Assembly: GCF_003025005.1 (NCBI RefSeq)
Contig: NZ_PVSS01000017.1
Span: forward strand, 24,071-88,070
Length of the DNA: 64,000 bases
Origin: Brumimicrobium mesophilum
Lineage (GTDB): Bacteria; Bacteroidota; Bacteroidia; Flavobacteriales_D; Crocinitomicaceae
Direction: 5' to 3'
Below are positions 35,374-44,266 of the stretch, piece by piece. Positions within the stretch are counted from its first letter, which is position 1, and every line of letters starts with the position of its first letter. The notes below the pieces were generated by a model, which saw nothing but the letters and a program-made list of their open reading frames with translations, was not told the DNA's origin and did not search any database. The position numbers and the translations under genes were made by a program.

Positions 35374-36711
35374 TTGACAACTGAGCTCATTGGTTTTTTC
35401 GATATTGTTATTGGTGCTGGTTGGTTAATTCTTCTCTTGGCATTCTTGTGGGTTCTACGTTTAAATAAATTAGACAAAGCTCATTACAAGCTTTTTTACC
35501 CAGCAATGATTTTTAAATTGGGATTCGGAGTCTTGTTTGCTCTTACGTATTCCCTTGTTTTGGAAGGAGGAGATACTTTAGCATATTGGGATGGAGCTGT
35601 AAAACTGAATCATCTTTTTTGGGATAGCCCAACTGCCTATTTTTCTGAATTGTGGCAAACTCCCTCTTCATCAACTATTAGAAATAATTTTAACGAGAAT
35701 ACTCGCTACCCTCCAGGTTGGATATATAGAGAACCTGCAAGCTTCTTCGTTTGTAAGGTCACTTCCTTGTTTACATTTTTTACTTTCAATAGTTATTTAG
35801 CACTGTCATTGATAACTGCAACAATCACCGGAATCACCTCTTGGAAAATGTATGAATTGGTTAAAGATTTTGATTTTTGTAAGAAATGGGTGCTCGCATT
35901 TGCTACTTTATTTATTCCAACTGTATCTTTTTGGTGCTCTGGAATATCTAAAGACACCTACGTTCTGATAGCCTTTCAAACAATAGTTTATATCGCTTTC
36001 TCAATATTGCTTAAAAAGAAAAAATGGAGTTTCAAATATGTAATATTACTTCTAATTTCAATCTACTTTTTATATGCAATGCGGGACTTTATGATTATAG
36101 CCATTCTCATCCCTTTGTCTTTTGTTATCCTAATGCGTATAATTAAGAACATAAAATACAATCCTGTCTTACTTTGGTCAATTAGAATTGCATTTACAGG
36201 ATTAACTATTCTATTATCATTGGTGTATATTCAAAATTTAACTCACGAAATTAACAATAATGCATACATTGAAGAGATGGCAGTTATTCAGCAAGATTTT
36301 GCTGAAAATAAACTTTATACTGGTCCCCGCTATGACTTAGGTATAACAGACTATTCTACATTTGGTGTGATTAAGGCAGTTCCTATTTCAATAATAACGG
36401 CTTTTTATCGTCCTTTTCCAATAGAAGCTAGCAGTCCCTTTCTACTTTTAAGCGCAATTGAAGGCGTTCTATTAATATTTCTAACTTTCGGATTCTTTTT
36501 TCGTTCAGGGAATATCTTGGCTCATTTTCAATTTGTAAGTAAAAATGAAATATTAGTATTTGCCATAATTTTCTCTCTGATACTGGGATTCTTCGCAGGG
36601 TTCACCTCAGGACTTTTCAATGTCTTAGTTAGATTTAAAGCACCTTTTATGGCCTTAATAACCATCTTTTTTGCAGCAAGAACACCGAGTAAACTTCAAG
36701 AGAATAAATAG
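35374..36711 (+). CDS. Polytopic membrane protein, possibly GT-C-like; unknown function
   Basis: 445 residues from a TTG (35374); no ATG fits near the start, and TTG follows the dioxygenase stop by 22 bases, so co-transcription is likely. About ten to eleven membrane helices. Between helices 2 and 3 is a soluble loop with GGDTLAYWDGAVKLNHLFWD and RYPPGWIYREPASFFVCK; GDTLAYW resembles the acidic first loop of GT-C sugar transferases and EpsG-like polymerases. Further on are AMRDFMIIAILIPLSFVI and GFFAGFTSGLFNVLVRFKAPFMALI. A cell-envelope polysaccharide role is a guess; no family is certain. Confidence 0.65.
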   Translation: MTTELIGFFDIVIGAGWLILLLAFLWVLRLNKLDKAHYKLFYPAMIFKLGFGVLFALTYSLVLEGGDTLAYWDGAVKLNHLFWDSPTAYFSELWQTPSSSTIRNNFNENTRYPPGWIYREPASFFVCKVTSLFTFFTFNSYLALSLITATITGITSWKMYELVKDFDFCKKWVLAFATLFIPTVSFWCSGISKDTYVLIAFQTIVYIAFSILLKKKKWSFKYVILLLISIYFLYAMRDFMIIAILIPLSFVILMRIIKNIKYNPVLLWSIRIAFTGLTILLSLVYIQNLTHEINNNAYIEEMAVIQQDFAENKLYTGPRYDLGITDYSTFGVIKAVPISIITAFYRPFPIEASSPFLLLSAIEGVLLIFLTFGFFFRSGNILAHFQFVSKNEILVFAIIFSLILGFFAGFTSGLFNVLVRFKAPFMALITIFFAARTPSKLQENK

Positions 36712-36715
36712 AAGT

Positions 36716-37555
36716 TTATTTTTGATAATGGCAGTTACCTGGCTTTCCTAATGAAAAAGTAAACATTACACCAAACATTGAGTACCAATCTTTCGTTTCG
36801 GCATTCCCTCTACTTCCTGTCATTTCAATATCAACAGGAGAACGATCAGATAAATTAGCCGCAATACTTCCGTTTTGTTCAGCTAATTGAGTCCTATTTA
36901 AATAATCTCCTTTCCCTACATCATCTAAGTAATCTGTAAAGGTTTTTCGAATTCCATATTCTAATGAAAGAGCTGCTCTTTCACCTAGGTTTATTTTGAA
37001 ACCTACTCCAAATGGTATAACGATTTGAGTCAATCTATATGCTTTTATATCGCTAAGATCACTGTTTTGACCTTCAGTTCCTATGGGTTGAAGCTCCACT
37101 AATTCGCCATTATATTCAGTCTTAGGATTCATTTTGAACAAACCAATATCTATAAACATATATGGAGTAAAGAAGTATTGCTTATTTCCCATTTTATAAT
37201 TCAAATAATTGAATTCAAGACCTCCTGACATTTCGAAAATATCGGATTCAAAAGAAAGGTTTCTTGCCAAGTTATCTGGTCTATCAGATTCAGAATCATA
37301 TCCTTCAACCTTTCCGTACCTTACAGCTCCACGTAATTCAATTCTTGAATTTACATGATACCTATAAATTAGACCAGCTGAAAGATTTGTATTATTAAAA
37401 TGCTTGTATTGATTTAAATCTCCAATGTAATAGCTTCCACCCACCATAAAACCCAAAGATGATCGAGAACCAAAATTCTCAACTTGAGCAATAGAATGAC
37501 CTGTGGTTAATAAAACCAAAGCGCTTATCAATAATATTTTGAAATTTATTTTCAT
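36716..37555 (-). CDS. DUF6089-like outer-membrane beta-barrel protein
   Basis: 279 residues from the ATG giving MKINFKILLISALVLLTTGHSIAQ (the frame extends three codons further to a TTG). The barrel signature FGSRSSLGFMVGGSYYIGDLNQYKHFNNTNLSAGLIYRYHV and ITFSLGKPGNCHYQK-like end are of the kind found in Flavobacteriales genes next to nadK and the CBS protein. In that conserved neighbourhood, isoprenyl transferase and BamA usually follow; here the next gene is an unrelated membrane protein. Probably the third gene of a CBS-nadK-barrel series, 126 bases after nadK. Confidence 0.78.
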   Translation of the reverse strand: MKINFKILLISALVLLTTGHSIAQVENFGSRSSLGFMVGGSYYIGDLNQYKHFNNTNLSAGLIYRYHVNSRIELRGAVRYGKVEGYDSESDRPDNLARNLSFESDIFEMSGGLEFNYLNYKMGNKQYFFTPYMFIDIGLFKMNPKTEYNGELVELQPIGTEGQNSDLSDIKAYRLTQIVIPFGVGFKINLGERAALSLEYGIRKTFTDYLDDVGKGDYLNRTQLAEQNGSIAANLSDRSPVDIEMTGSRGNAETKDWYSMFGVMFTFSLGKPGNCHYQK

Positions 37556-37681
37556 GTGGAACAATGAAACGACAAAAATAAGAAATTATTGTCTATTCTA
37601 TTAGAACAAATTGGTTAGCGATTTGACATTCAGAATGAATAACAAAAATTATGTAAAACTTGAAAAATATTTGGTAATTAT

Positions 37682-38563
37682 TTACTCATTCCTCTGGTCA
37701 ATTCCCCACATCATTTTCTCTCGAATAGTTTTGAAGAATCCATTTTCACTAAACTTCACAACGTTGATCATGAAATCAGCTTTTATTAATTCAATTTCAG
37801 TACCGTTTTTTACCGGTTTGGAATGAGAATCTAACGTCAATAAGAAATTCCGATCTCTTCCTATAGCTTTTAGCGTAATTGGAATATGATCTGGAACTAC
37901 AACAGGACGGACATTTAAATTATGAGCAGCAATAGGGGTTAAAAAATGTACTCCACAACTTGGATATATAATTGGTCCACCACAACTCAAACTGTAGGCT
38001 GTAGATCCAGTTGCAGTTCCTACTAGTAAACCGTCAGCCCAATAAGAATTCAAATACTCTCCCCCTAAATATGCTTCAACCGTTATCATTGAAGCTGTAT
38101 CCTTTTTATGTACGGCTAACTCGTTTAATGCTAAATTTCTGTCTCCAAATATATTTTCTTCTGTTTCAACTTGAATAAGTGAACGCTTTTGATAAGTAAA
38201 ATCCTTTTTTTGAATACGTTCTAAAGTTCTTTCGAAATCTGCTGTATTGGTATCCGCCAAAAATCCTAATCGACCAGTATTAATTCCTAAAATAGGAACA
38301 CCGCTAGATCTCACAAAACTCACACACTTAAGAAATGTACCATCTCCCCCAATACTTATGGCTAAATCAATTCCTGTAACAAAATCCTTATAACTATTGA
38401 AAGTTTGGTAACCATCCTTTAGTCCAATTTGTTGTTTCAATTGTTTATAAAACTCAACTTCAATGATGGGGTTCCAATTTAAATCTTCCATCTGTTTAAA
38501 GAAACGCTTAAAGAAAAGCACTTCGTGTTTTAAAACTTTTCGAGAATATACCGCTACATTCAT
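37682..38563 (-). CDS. nadK: NAD kinase
   Basis: 293 residues, typical of bacterial NAD kinase, which phosphorylates NAD to NADP. The ATP-binding GGDGT motif is in LAISIGGDGTFLKCV, followed by GINTGRLGFLADTNT and the NAD pocket DGLLVGTATGSTAYSLSCGGPIIYP, with NVRPVVVPDHIP as the end of the central domain. Cytoplasmic. The start codon lies 3 bases after the stop of the CBS protein, so translation is probably coupled. Confidence 0.95.
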   Translation of the reverse strand: MNVAVYSRKVLKHEVLFFKRFFKQMEDLNWNPIIEVEFYKQLKQQIGLKDGYQTFNSYKDFVTGIDLAISIGGDGTFLKCVSFVRSSGVPILGINTGRLGFLADTNTADFERTLERIQKKDFTYQKRSLIQVETEENIFGDRNLALNELAVHKKDTASMITVEAYLGGEYLNSYWADGLLVGTATGSTAYSLSCGGPIIYPSCGVHFLTPIAAHNLNVRPVVVPDHIPITLKAIGRDRNFLLTLDSHSKPVKNGTEIELIKADFMINVVKFSENGFFKTIREKMMWGIDQRNE

Positions 38564-38566
38564 TGA

Positions 38567-39229
38567 TTAAATATTCAAATAATTCATTAATTCATCATAA
38601 CGATCTTTCAAATCATCATGATAGCTATTGCGTTGAAAACTTGCCTTAACATGAAAATCATATCGCTCCAATGCCTTAATTACCCTACCCAACTCTAATT
38701 GATTAATTTTAAGGGTAAGTTCTAATTTTTTAGATAATGCATTTGAAGTAATAAATGAACTCAATACTTTTGCGTTTTCGCTTTCTACAATTTGTGAAAT
38801 TTGAGCCAAAGAATAATCTGTATCACTCATTTCCAAAACAATAATACCACCTGCTTCTTTGATACTTCCTGTGGAAGCCACATTTTGCATCAATTTTGCA
38901 ATGCTAATATTTCCTAAGTAATTTTCCTGATCATCCAAAACTGGAACAACAGACAAGTTTTCCAAAGAAGCAATATTCAATACTTCATAAACATGCGAAG
39001 TCCCCTTAACATATGGTCGTGGTAGATGAACAAACAAGTCTGTAAGTGGTAAAGAAAGATCAGATTTATCCAATAAATCGTCTTCTGAAACCAAGCCTAC
39101 AAAACTCTCGCCCTTCAGCACTGAAAGATGATTCACTTTGAATTCTTCCATCCATTGTAAAGCCGTTTCCCCTGAATCCGTATGTTTTAACGGTGGGATC
39201 TCATCTGTTATTAATTCAATTCCTATCAT
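38567..39229 (-). CDS. CBS-domain protein
   Basis: 220 residues; the ATG at 39229 is chosen over a TTG four codons upstream. Two CBS motifs: LKHTDSGETALQWMEEFKVNHLSVLKGESFVGLVSEDDLLD, and FVHLPRPYVKGTSHVYEVLNIASLENLSVVPVLDDQENYLGNI. The C-terminal part (GGIIVLEMSDTDYSLAQISQIVESENAKVLSSFI) resembles an ACT-type ligand domain, as in AcuB-like proteins. It should sense an adenosyl nucleotide or NAD-related ligand. Its constant position beside nadK in Flavobacteriales suggests a regulatory link to NAD metabolism, which is inference. Confidence 0.86.
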   Translation of the reverse strand: MIGIELITDEIPPLKHTDSGETALQWMEEFKVNHLSVLKGESFVGLVSEDDLLDKSDLSLPLTDLFVHLPRPYVKGTSHVYEVLNIASLENLSVVPVLDDQENYLGNISIAKLMQNVASTGSIKEAGGIIVLEMSDTDYSLAQISQIVESENAKVLSSFITSNALSKKLELTLKINQLELGRVIKALERYDFHVKASFQRNSYHDDLKDRYDELMNYLNI

Positions 39230-39266
39230 TATATTGACCAAAGTAGTAATTCTGCGTTAATGTATA

Positions 39267-39274
39267 TAACTTTG
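39267..39274 (+). promoter_or_regulatory. Possible -7 box of pdxJ (TAACTTTG)
   Basis: TAnnTTTG match 20 bases before the pdxJ ATG; a -33 TTG was not found. Confidence 0.4.
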
Positions 39275-39294
39275 TTGCAAAAAATAACAATAGC

Positions 39295-40008
39295 ATGACA
39301 AAATTAAGCGTTAATGTTAATAAAATTGCCACAATTCGTAATGCACGAGGTGGAGACGTTCCTAGTGTTGTTCAAGTAGCAAAAGATTGTGAAAGATTCG
39401 GTGCTGAAGGAATCACAATTCATCCAAGGCCGGATGAAAGACATATTACAACCAAAGATGTTTACGACCTAGAAAAGGTAGTAACAACAGAATATAATAT
39501 TGAAGGATATCCAGATGAGCGTTTTATGAAATTAGTGGAAGAAACACGCCCGGCTCAAGCAACTTTAGTTCCGGATGGTCCAGATGTTTTAACTTCGAAT
39601 GCCGGATGGGATACAATAAAACACAAAAGCCAATTAACGGAAATTTGCAAACAATTATCTGAATGGGGCGTTAGATCTTCTATATTCGTAGATACAAATC
39701 CAGACAACATTAAAGGGGCAAAAGAAGTGGGTGTTGACCGTATTGAATTATATACTGGGCCTTTTGCAGATAATTACGAAAAAGATAAAGATGCAGCGAT
39801 TAAAGATTATATCACTGCTGCTGAACTAGCCAACCAATTAGGCTTAGGGATTAACGCAGGACATGATTTAAGTTTAGTGAATTTAGCGTTCTTCAAAAAT
39901 TCTATTCCTAATTTAGAAGAAGTAAGTATTGGTCACGCTTTAATTGCAGACGCTCTTTACTATGGATTAGAGGTCACAATACAAAAGTATTTAGAGTTAC
40001 TCAAATAA
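39295..40008 (+). CDS. pdxJ: Pyridoxine 5'-phosphate synthase
   Basis: 237 residues, full length. It condenses deoxyxylulose phosphate with 3-amino-2-oxopropyl phosphate to pyridoxine phosphate (vitamin B6 by the DXP route). The family opening [25 protein letters not shown], the phosphate-binding [17 protein letters not shown], and the C-terminal [13 protein letters not shown] and [17 protein letters not shown] are all in place. Divergent from the CBS gene; the hydrolase gene follows 18 bases on and is probably co-transcribed. Confidence 0.96.
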   Translation: MTKLSVNVNKIATIRNARGGDVPSVVQVAKDCERFGAEGITIHPRPDERHITTKDVYDLEKVVTTEYNIEGYPDERFMKLVEETRPAQATLVPDGPDVLTSNAGWDTIKHKSQLTEICKQLSEWGVRSSIFVDTNPDNIKGAKEVGVDRIELYTGPFADNYEKDKDAAIKDYITAAELANQLGLGINAGHDLSLVNLAFFKNSIPNLEEVSIGHALIADALYYGLEVTIQKYLELLK

Positions 40009-40026
40009 TTAGAATTACTAGAATAG

Positions 40027-40788
40027 ATGGAATTACACTTTAAACAATTTGGCGAAGGCAAAGCATTTGTTATTCTGCATGGACTTTTTGGTTCTTCAGA
40101 CAATTGGCAAACGCATGGAAAAAAACTGGGAGAATACTTTGATGTATATGTAGTAGATCAAAGAAACCATGGTGAATCTGGTTGGAGTGAGGAATTCAGC
40201 TATGATTTAATGGCTGATGACCTTCATGAATTTATCTTAGAAAATGATCTGAAAGAAATTGTTTTGATGGGACATTCTATGGGTGGAAAAACGGCGATGA
40301 GATATGCGCAAAAACATCCTGAAATGATTGATAAATTAATCATTGTAGACATGGGAACAAAAGATTACCCTAGCTCACATAATACGATTATCAATGGTTT
40401 GAAATCCATAGATTTATCCGAAATTAAATCAAGAAGCGCTGCATCGGAACAATTATCTAAATACATCGACAATAAATCCATTCGCCAATTTCTATTGAAG
40501 AACTTATATTGGAAAGAAAAAGGACAATTGGCTTGGCGTATTAACCTACCTGTTTTAGAAGAAAAATATTCTGAAATTATAAAAGCCTTGCCAGAGGTTG
40601 AAACAATGATAGATACTTTATTTATTGCTGGAGGTCAATCAGATTATATTTTGCCAGCAGATCATGATGCAATTAGGACTCTATTTCCTTTAGCTGATTT
40701 CTATACAATTGAAAAAGCTGGTCATTGGATCCATGCTGAAGCTCCGGAAGAATTTATCCAAGAAGTATTGGGATTTGCATTACTTTAA
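40027..40788 (+). CDS. Alpha/beta hydrolase, YbfF-like esterase
   Basis: 253 residues. The alpha/beta fold begins VILHGLFGSSDNWQTHGKKL (the HGLFGSSDNW oxyanion region is typical of YbfF/ABHD11-type esterases). The nucleophile Ser is in LMGHSMGGKTAMRYA; the acid and base are in FIAGGQSDYI and KAGHWIHAEAPEEF. Cytoplasmic; YbfF hydrolyses short acyl-CoA or acyl esters in E. coli. Follows pdxJ by 18 bases. Confidence 0.9.
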   Translation: MELHFKQFGEGKAFVILHGLFGSSDNWQTHGKKLGEYFDVYVVDQRNHGESGWSEEFSYDLMADDLHEFILENDLKEIVLMGHSMGGKTAMRYAQKHPEMIDKLIIVDMGTKDYPSSHNTIINGLKSIDLSEIKSRSAASEQLSKYIDNKSIRQFLLKNLYWKEKGQLAWRINLPVLEEKYSEIIKALPEVETMIDTLFIAGGQSDYILPADHDAIRTLFPLADFYTIEKAGHWIHAEAPEEFIQEVLGFALL

Positions 40789-40807
40789 ATTTAAAAGGTA
40801 ATACAAT

Positions 40808-40845
40808 AAAAAATCCCCAAGTTCAATATGAGCATGGGGATTTTT
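40808..40845. terminator. Bidirectional terminator between the hydrolase and the PorE-like gene
   Basis: AAAAAATCCCCA pairs with TGGGGATTTTT across a 15-base loop, with A and T runs serving both convergent genes. Confidence 0.8.
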
Positions 40846-40876
40846 AGTATCTAAACCTATTTGGTTTTATTATTTC

Positions 40877-42985
40877 CTATTCCTTAACGTAATCCATTCT
40901 TACAACCTCACCTTCTGTACGACGGTTAAATTGGTGTAACTTTTCGAATGTTTCTTTGTCAGAAGATTTAAATTGATTGATATAAGTTTCTGTTAATTCA
41001 ACCGCTTTAAATTCTCCAGAAGGCTTAGAAGCCATATAATCACCATCTTTTAAATAAACAATACGAGGGCTGTTTTCACCTTTACCTTCAGGAACTAATC
41101 TTGATGGATCTACACCTTTCTCATTCACTAGGTAATTCACACAAGACTGTGCTCTTCTTTTCGCTAACGCAGCATTTGTACCTGCTCCACCACGTGCATC
41201 TGTATGAGAGACTAACTTAAGTACCATTCCAGGGTATTCTTCAAGTAATTCATATACATAATTCAATGAATCTTTAGAGTTGATTTCTCCAGCAATCACT
41301 TGCAAATTTGCAGAACCTAATGCATAACGAACTTCTGGAAGAACGATAGGTGTTTTAGGCAATAAATTCATTTCAAGAATAAAGTTCTGATCATATCCTA
41401 AACCTATAGTTGAGAATTCTTCAATATATCCACTCTCATGGTATCCTTCTAAAGGAAGAACTTTAACCATGTAGTCTTTATCTTCATTTACAAAACGATC
41501 TCCATCTGGTTTTTTATCCCAAAAAATCTCTCCTGAAGCGTTTGTTGTTCCTTTATATATTACAGTATCTTGTTTCTCTTCTCCTTCTTCAGGATCTTGA
41601 GGAATTTCAGTTACTTCAACAATAGCTCCATCAATTCTAGAAGAACCACCTACTTCACTAACAATAACTTTTAAATCGAAAATGTTTGGAGGCAACACGT
41701 AAGACCAAATATCTGGCAAATTACGAGTCCCTTTTGACCCTTGTCTGTTAGATGTAAAGTAACCATTTTTCTCATCAACTTCTGTCATGTGATAGTCATT
41801 TGCGTCTGAGTTGATTGGTGTTCCTAAATTTTTAGGTGCTCCAAACTCCATTCCTTCTCCGATTTTTGCAGAACGGAAAATATCCAATCCACCTAAACCT
41901 TTATGACCAGTTGAAGCAAAAAACAAATCTCCGTTTGCCGCATAAGTTGGGAATAACTCATCACCAGCAGTATTCACTTCTGGGCCTAAATTGACAGGTG
42001 TTGACCAAGTTTTTGCTCTTCTTTCATATTCAGAATACCAAAGATCTCTTCCTCCTAAACCTCCTGGCAGGTCAGATGAGAATATCAAAATTGAACCATC
42101 TTCATTTGGTAATGGATGACCAACACTAATTGAATCTGCAACTCCTAAAACAACTTTCGTCGGAATATCGTAGCTTCTACCTTTTTTACTTGCCATCCAA
42201 ATTTGACAACCTAAATCTTTTTTAAATTCTGACGGACATCTTGTAAAATAGACAGTTCTAAATCTTCCATCCATTGCTATAGTACCTTCGTTGTGTTCAG
42301 TATTTAAGCTATCTCCTCCAAATAGTTTAGGTTCACTCCAGTTACCTGATCTATCAATTTCTACTTCCCAGATATTGAAAAAACCTTCTCCTGTAATTGG
42401 ATCTTTTCCTGAAGTTGTTGTTGCTTGTCTTGTTGAACCGAAAACTATAGCATTTCCACGATTGCTAGAAATCGTTGGAGCCATATCCATACCATTTGTA
42501 TTGATTTTCAATTCAGATTTCACAGTATAACGTGAACGATTGTCTTTCATAAAAACTGCATCATCCAATGACGATATTGCATTTTCTGCTTGATTATCAT
42601 TAGGAACCAACTCTAAAAAACTTTCGTAATTCGTTTTTGCCTTGTCATAATCACCTTTTAATTTGTAAGCACTTCCTAATCGAAAGTACACATAAGGATT
42701 TTGATCATAATGTTTTAAGTCAATTGCCCTTTGATACCAATCAATCGCTTTTTCGTTGTCATACGCTTTTTCAAAAGAGTAAGCAGCTTTATAAGCCAAC
42801 TCTGATTTTAATGCTAATGCTTTAGCGTTTTTAGGAGAAATCTTCTCATAAGCTTTAACAGCAAGATCTGCAGCTTCAAAGTATTTCCCACTTTTAAAAG
42901 CGGCATCCGCTCTTACAACTGCAGCTGGCTGTGCAAACGCCATAACTGAGATGAATATTGAAATTAATAGTAAACAGTTTTTCAT
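40877..42985 (-). CDS. PorE-like envelope protein: TPR, PD40/WD40-like repeats, CRD, OmpA domain
   Basis: 702 residues from the ATG giving MKNCLLLISIFISVMAFAQ; the frame extends 6 codons further. Order: TPR-like helices at about 20-140 (AIDWYQRAIDLKHYDQNPYVYFRLGSAYKLKGDYDKAKTNYESFL), PD40 beta-propeller repeats at about 150-420 (RTVYFTRCPSEF, ILIFSSDLPGGLGGRDLWYSEY, FFASTGHKGLGGLDIF), a carboxypeptidase-like insert at about 430-520, and an OmpA peptidoglycan-binding domain at about 555-650 (LVSHTDARGGAGTNAALAKRRAQSCVNYL). This order is that of PorE, an outer-membrane/peptidoglycan component of the T9SS in Porphyromonas; the many T9SS cargos here fit. OmpA-family proteins of other roles share the domains, so identity is probable, not proved. 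Confidence 0.8.
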   Translation of the reverse strand: MKNCLLLISIFISVMAFAQPAAVVRADAAFKSGKYFEAADLAVKAYEKISPKNAKALALKSELAYKAAYSFEKAYDNEKAIDWYQRAIDLKHYDQNPYVYFRLGSAYKLKGDYDKAKTNYESFLELVPNDNQAENAISSLDDAVFMKDNRSRYTVKSELKINTNGMDMAPTISSNRGNAIVFGSTRQATTTSGKDPITGEGFFNIWEVEIDRSGNWSEPKLFGGDSLNTEHNEGTIAMDGRFRTVYFTRCPSEFKKDLGCQIWMASKKGRSYDIPTKVVLGVADSISVGHPLPNEDGSILIFSSDLPGGLGGRDLWYSEYERRAKTWSTPVNLGPEVNTAGDELFPTYAANGDLFFASTGHKGLGGLDIFRSAKIGEGMEFGAPKNLGTPINSDANDYHMTEVDEKNGYFTSNRQGSKGTRNLPDIWSYVLPPNIFDLKVIVSEVGGSSRIDGAIVEVTEIPQDPEEGEEKQDTVIYKGTTNASGEIFWDKKPDGDRFVNEDKDYMVKVLPLEGYHESGYIEEFSTIGLGYDQNFILEMNLLPKTPIVLPEVRYALGSANLQVIAGEINSKDSLNYVYELLEEYPGMVLKLVSHTDARGGAGTNAALAKRRAQSCVNYLVNEKGVDPSRLVPEGKGENSPRIVYLKDGDYMASKPSGEFKAVELTETYINQFKSSDKETFEKLHQFNRRTEGEVVRMDYVKE

Positions 42986-43211
42986 AAAAGCAATATTTAA
43001 CATGTTATTTTCTCGAAAGAAAGTAAATTAAAAAATTATACACAAATTATCATTCAAAATTATTGTTCTTCTTTGAATAATCTTCTAAAATTAATACTTT
43101 TTAGTTATTTATTGGACATAAACTATTTTTTTTACTTTAAGAGTCCAATAACCACTTAACTCACAAGGCCTTAAAAAAATTAAATTGCTCTAATTTTTCA
43201 ATTAAAAACCT

Positions 43212-44264
43212 TTAAATTTCATCTCTTGCCGCAAGATAAGTTTCCCACCTTTCTATGACAGCTTTGAAATCATCTGGTAATTCAGAATCAAATCGCATGT
43301 ATTCCTTTGTTTTTGGGTGCACAAAACCTAAAGTTTTGGCATGCAAAGCTTGTCCCGTTAACAATGAAAAATTGTTTTGCACAAAGGATTTGTACTTAGA
43401 GAATGTTGTTCCTTTCAAAACTTTATCTCCGCCATATTCTAAATCGTTAAACAAAGTATGTCCAATATGCTTCATGTGCGCTCGAATCTGATGAGTTCTT
43501 CCAGTTTCCAATTTACATTCTACTAAAGTGACATAACCAAAACGACGCAATACTTTATAATTAGTTACAGCATGTTTTCCAAAATCTCCTTCTGGAAAAA
43601 CAGTCATTAATTTTCTATCTTTTATTGATCTTCCTAGATTTCCTGTTATAGTACCTTCATCTTCCAAAACATCTCCCCAAACTAAAGCATGGTAGCGACG
43701 TTCTGTAGTGCGATCATAAAACTGTTTAGACAAATTAGTTAAAGCGTCTTCCGTTTTAGCCACAACCATCAAACCCGTTGTGTGCTTATCTAATCTATGA
43801 ACTAAACCAGGACGTCCAAAATAATCTTCCGACTTTGAAGGTAACTGATCAAAATGATGAATCAATCCATTCACCAATGTTCCTGAATAATTGCCATAAC
43901 CTGGATGAACAACCATGTTTGGCTGTTTATTTATTACGATTACTGTATCATCTTCGTAACGAATATCCAAAGGTATGTCTTCAGGAATTAATTCGATTTC
44001 TCGAACTGGATAAGGCATTACTATAGACACCTCATCTTCTGGTTTAACTTTATAGTTCTGCTTAACAGCAACACCATTCACCAAAATATTGCCGTTTTTA
44101 GCTGCATTTTGAACTTTATTTCTTGAGGTGTTAGCCAAACGATCCATTAAAAACTTATCGATTCGCAATACTTCTTGACCTGAATCCGCTATGAATTTAT
44201 GGTGCTCGTAAAGTTCATCATTCTCTGTTTCTTCGATGTTATCGTTTTGATTTTCTTCTTTCAT
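43212..44264 (-). CDS. RluD-type ribosomal pseudouridine synthase
   Basis: 350 residues. It has an N-terminal S4 RNA-binding domain (LRIDKFLMDRLANTSRNKVQNAAKNGNILVNG) and the RluA catalytic domain: IRYEDDTVIVINKQPNMVVHPGYGNYSGTLVNGL, then RPGLVHRLDKHTTGLMVVAKT with the catalytic Asp in HRLDK, and KLETGRTHQIRAHMKHIGHTLFND. It makes pseudouridine in 23S rRNA (RluD-like positions are likely). It starts 2 bases after the T9SS gene stop, so it is translationally linked to it. Confidence 0.94.
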   Translation of the reverse strand: MKEENQNDNIEETENDELYEHHKFIADSGQEVLRIDKFLMDRLANTSRNKVQNAAKNGNILVNGVAVKQNYKVKPEDEVSIVMPYPVREIELIPEDIPLDIRYEDDTVIVINKQPNMVVHPGYGNYSGTLVNGLIHHFDQLPSKSEDYFGRPGLVHRLDKHTTGLMVVAKTEDALTNLSKQFYDRTTERRYHALVWGDVLEDEGTITGNLGRSIKDRKLMTVFPEGDFGKHAVTNYKVLRRFGYVTLVECKLETGRTHQIRAHMKHIGHTLFNDLEYGGDKVLKGTTFSKYKSFVQNNFSLLTGQALHAKTLGFVHPKTKEYMRFDSELPDDFKAVIERWETYLAARDEI

Positions 44265-44266
44265 CC

